From positions 1 through 64,000 of the forward strand of contig JADKEH010000027.1 of assembly GCA_016718155.1 (NCBI GenBank): DNA of 64,000 bases, written 5' to 3'. Both the position numbers and the translations under genes were made by a program. Positions 62,221 to 64,000 of this stretch are shown here, in pieces (within the stretch, counting starts at the first letter, position 1; every line of letters begins with the position of its first letter). This DNA is from Candidatus Rhodoferax randersensis (GTDB taxonomy: Bacteria; Pseudomonadota; Gammaproteobacteria; Burkholderiales; Burkholderiaceae_C). Under the pieces are notes generated by a model. The model was not told the DNA's origin. It saw only the letters and a list, made by a program, of their open reading frames with translations, and searched no databases.

Positions 62221-62546
62221 TGGTCAACGGCCACCCCATCGCCACCGATGTGGAGGGCTATCTCAAGAACCTGGACGACTGGTCGGAAGACTTTGCGCGT
62301 GCGCAGGCCGCCGCGGAAGGGCTGGTGCTGACCGATGCACACTGGCAGGTGATCGCCTACCTGCGCGCCTATTTTGAGGAGCACCGCGTGCAGGCGCAAG
62401 TGCGCGCCATGATCTGGCACTTTGCCAAGGAGTGGGGGCCCGAGCTTGGCAATAACCACCACCTGCATGTACTCTTCCCCATCGGCGGCCCGCAAAAGCA
62501 GGGCAACCGCTTGGCTGGCCTTTTGAAAACCAAGGGCGAGCATTGA
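62208..62546 (+). CDS. Second DsrC/TusE-family protein without functional cysteines
   Basis: The 112-aa protein is DsrC-like (GHPIATDVEGYLKNLDDWSED; LTDAHWQVIAYLRAYFEEH; HVLFPIGGPQKQGNRLAGLL). Its counterparts of the functional Cys are Asn100 and Glu111. It overlaps the end of dsrN by 13 bases. Like the paralogue at 48246 it cannot carry sulfur in the usual way. It may regulate or dock to the Dsr proteins. Confidence 0.85.
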   Translation: MRTLMVNGHPIATDVEGYLKNLDDWSEDFARAQAAAEGLVLTDAHWQVIAYLRAYFEEHRVQAQVRAMIWHFAKEWGPELGNNHHLHVLFPIGGPQKQGNRLAGLLKTKGEH

Positions 62547-62554
62547 AACGCGTC

Positions 62555-62703
62555 GTCATTGCGAGGTCGTCATGGTTCCCCGTCATCGCGAGGCCGTCAG
62601 GCCGTGGCGATCCATGGTGGTGTGCCGAGGGAGGATTGCGGTGACCAAGGCGATTGAGGCGCCGAAGTGGATTGCCACGTCTGCTGCGCCTCCTCGCAAT
62701 GAC
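62555..62703. repeat. About 150-bp inverted-repeat-bounded element, copy 2 (dsrC-like to dsrR)
   Basis: GTCATTGCGAG (62555-62565) and CTCGCAATGAC (62693-62703) bound a 149-bp element. The inner segment CGTCATCGCGAGGCC with GGCCGTGGCGATCCAT is the reverse complement of that in copy 1. It resembles a REP-like or MITE-like element; no transposase is present. Confidence 0.75.
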
Positions 62704-62748
62704 GGAAACCTTGTCGTAAATTGTGCAGACCTCATTAAAGGAGCCATG

Positions 62749-63126
62749 ATGTTCACACTCACCAGCGCTGCGGCGCAACAGGTTCGGCAGGCAGCCAACG
62801 CCAGCGGCGCCCAGGCGATGGCCCTGCGCATCGCGGCCAGCATCGATGCCGATGGCTCGGTGCAATATGGCATGGGCTTTGATGACCCCCAGGACGAAGA
62901 CATGAAGCTCGACCTGGACGGGGTTGCCGTGGTGATCGCCGAGGACTACCAGCCGGTGCTGGAGCACATCGTGCTCGACTACGTGGAGCTGGAGCCTGGG
63001 CAGTTCAATTTCATCTTCATGGATGCGCGCACCTGCGATGCCGCGCCCGCACCGTCGGGCGGTTGCGGTGGCGGATCCTGCGGCAGCGGTGGCTGCGGTG
63101 GCTCCAGCCAGGGGCCGACGCATTGA
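62749..63126 (+). CDS. dsrR: DsrR, A-type (IscA-like) scaffold protein
   Basis: The 125-aa protein has the HesB/IscA fold (FTLTSAAAQQVRQAANASGA; YGMGFDDPQDEDMKLDLDGV). It lacks the first Cys of IscA and has a C-terminal Gly/Cys-rich tail (CGGGSCGSGGCGG). DsrR is a non-cluster-binding IscA relative needed for Dsr protein synthesis. An ATG also occurs at 62746; ATG 62749 was preferred because AAAGGAG (62737-62743) has a better spacing. Confidence 0.82.
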   Translation: MFTLTSAAAQQVRQAANASGAQAMALRIAASIDADGSVQYGMGFDDPQDEDMKLDLDGVAVVIAEDYQPVLEHIVLDYVELEPGQFNFIFMDARTCDAAPAPSGGCGGGSCGSGGCGGSSQGPTH

Positions 63127-63926
63127 CCACCGACAAACCATCCGCCGGCCCATCGACGGGCCCAGCTACCGGCCGCGTCTACCTGGTCGGCGCCGGTCCG
63201 GGTGACCCCGAGCTGTTGACCCTGCGCGCCGTGCGCCTGCTGCAGCAGACCGAAGTGGTCGTCTACGACCATCTGGTGTCCAGTGCCGTGCTGGATTTTG
63301 TCCCGCCCGGCGCCGAGCGCATTTACGCCGGCAAGCGTCGCAACGAACACACCATGCGCCAGGAGCAGATCAACGCGCTGCTGATCAAGCTGGCGCAACA
63401 GGGCAAGCAGGTGGTGCGCCTCAAGGGCGGCGACCCGTTCATCTTCGGGCGCGGCGGCGAGGAACTGCAGGCGCTGGCGGCACACGGCGTGGCATTCGAG
63501 GTGGTGCCCGGCATCACGGCGGCGTCGGGCGTGTCCAGCTATGCCGGCATTCCCCTGACCCACCGCGACCACGCGCAGACTTGCCTGTTCGTTACCGGCC
63601 ATCTCAAGGACGGCAGCGCCGACCTGGACTGGCCCAGCCTGGTGCGCGCCAACCAGACCGTGGTGATCTACATGGGTCTGGGTGGCCTGGCCGACATCTG
63701 CCGCCAGTTGATGGCGCACGGTGCCGCGCCAGACCTGCCGATTGCCGTGGTGCAGGACGGCAGCATTGCCACCCAGAAAGTGGTGACCGGCACACTGGCC
63801 GACATCCCCGAGCGGGTCACGCGGGAGGGCCTGCGCTCACCCTGCCTGACCATCATTGGCGATGTCGTCAAGCTGCACGACAGCCTGGCGTGGTTCAAGC
63901 CTGAGCCGACCTCAGCAACGGCGTAG
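63123..63926 (+). CDS. cobA: Uroporphyrinogen-III C-methyltransferase (sirohaem synthesis)
   Basis: The 267-aa protein has the SUMT motifs: VYLVGAGPGDPELLTLRAVR, VVRLKGGDPFIFGRGGEE, VVPGITAASGVSSYAGIPLTHRD and LTIIGDVVKL. It methylates uroporphyrinogen III twice with S-adenosylmethionine on the way to sirohaem, the DsrAB cofactor. The start is TTG 63123, overlapping the dsrR stop by 4 bp (TTGA). The longer frame from 63063 overlaps dsrR and was not chosen. Confidence 0.88.
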   Translation: MTTDKPSAGPSTGPATGRVYLVGAGPGDPELLTLRAVRLLQQTEVVVYDHLVSSAVLDFVPPGAERIYAGKRRNEHTMRQEQINALLIKLAQQGKQVVRLKGGDPFIFGRGGEELQALAAHGVAFEVVPGITAASGVSSYAGIPLTHRDHAQTCLFVTGHLKDGSADLDWPSLVRANQTVVIYMGLGGLADICRQLMAHGAAPDLPIAVVQDGSIATQKVVTGTLADIPERVTREGLRSPCLTIIGDVVKLHDSLAWFKPEPTSATA

Positions 63927-64000
63927 GCACTGCCTGGCGCCAGACTGCCGACTTTGACATGATTGGCGGGCTGGTGATAAAGTAGATACGTTTTCATATC

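Noticed and set aside
1..64000. CRISPR array to match the Cas6/Cmx6-like protein
   Set aside because: No set of regularly spaced direct repeats was seen; the two 150-bp elements and the GGGACAG repeats are dispersed and inverted.

Overview
The window is GC-rich DNA (no GC count was made) from a chemolithotrophic or mixotrophic sulfur-oxidising betaproteobacterium. The housekeeping genes (RadA, a second IF-1, CbpA/CbpM, PanE) and the gene styles suggest Burkholderiales (Comamonadaceae/Rhodoferax-like) or a near relative such as Rhodocyclales; this is inference from gene content, not phylogeny. The core of the window is a sulfur-oxidation island: soxYZAXB with its regulator, a tusA-dsrE2-yedE-fccAB operon, and a complete reverse dissimilatory sulfite reductase (rDsr) operon.

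Layout. 1-8.5 kb: two electron-transfer gene sets. The first (+) has a multihaem cytochrome, a TPR/beta-barrel protein, a CcmI-like TPR protein and a ferredoxin/FAD oxidoreductase. The second (-) has a flavin/ferredoxin reductase, a membrane cytochrome b-like protein and a multihaem cytochrome. 8.6-29.9 kb: ordinary chromosome with a P-type ATPase, cbpAM, infA, radA, panE, a toxin-antitoxin pair, signalling proteins (PAS-GGDEF, a GGDEF remnant, a degenerate HD protein) and stress or envelope proteins. 30.0-36.1 kb (-): arsR-like regulator, metallo-hydrolase, thioredoxin, soxY, soxZ, soxA, soxX, soxB; no soxCD. 36.3-42.7 kb (+): tusA, dsrE2, unknown periplasmic protein, yedE, NapC-type cytochrome, ethylbenzene-dehydrogenase-gamma-like cytochrome, fccA, fccB. 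42.7-44.6 kb (-): DUF3616 and a PIN/Phd pair. 44.76-49.48 kb (-): a seven-gene operon divergent from dsrAB (79-aa protein, Cas6/Cmx6-like protein, cysteine-less DsrC-like protein, unknown 206-aa protein, TauD-type dioxygenase, ferredoxin reductase, S24-like protein). 49.7-63.9 kb (+): dsrA B E F H C M K L J O P N, a second cysteine-less dsrC paralogue, dsrR and a sirohaem-synthesis SUMT gene.

How it fits together. SoxYZ/AX/B oxidise thiosulfate; without SoxCD the sulfane sulfur is expected to be left as stored or transferred sulfur. FccAB oxidises sulfide. TusA and DsrE2 relay persulfide sulfur in the cytoplasm to DsrEFH and DsrC. DsrAB oxidises the sulfur to sulfite with the DsrMKJOP membrane complex and DsrL. 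DsrN, DsrR and SUMT supply the amidated sirohaem and cofactor maturation.

Sequence quality. At least ten genes carry single-base frameshifts, several at homopolymers, and there is an implausible G/C-only tract between dsrH and dsrC. Many broken reading frames here are probably sequence or assembly errors rather than true pseudogenes. The apparent dsrJ-dsrO fusion must be read with that in mind.

Most unusual features: the Cas6/Cmx6-like protein with no CRISPR array embedded in a sulfur operon; three DsrC paralogues of which only one has the functional cysteines; five copies of a GGGACAG-type intergenic repeat in the sox and dsr operons; and two approximately 150-bp inverted-repeat-bounded elements in opposite orientation inside the dsr operon.
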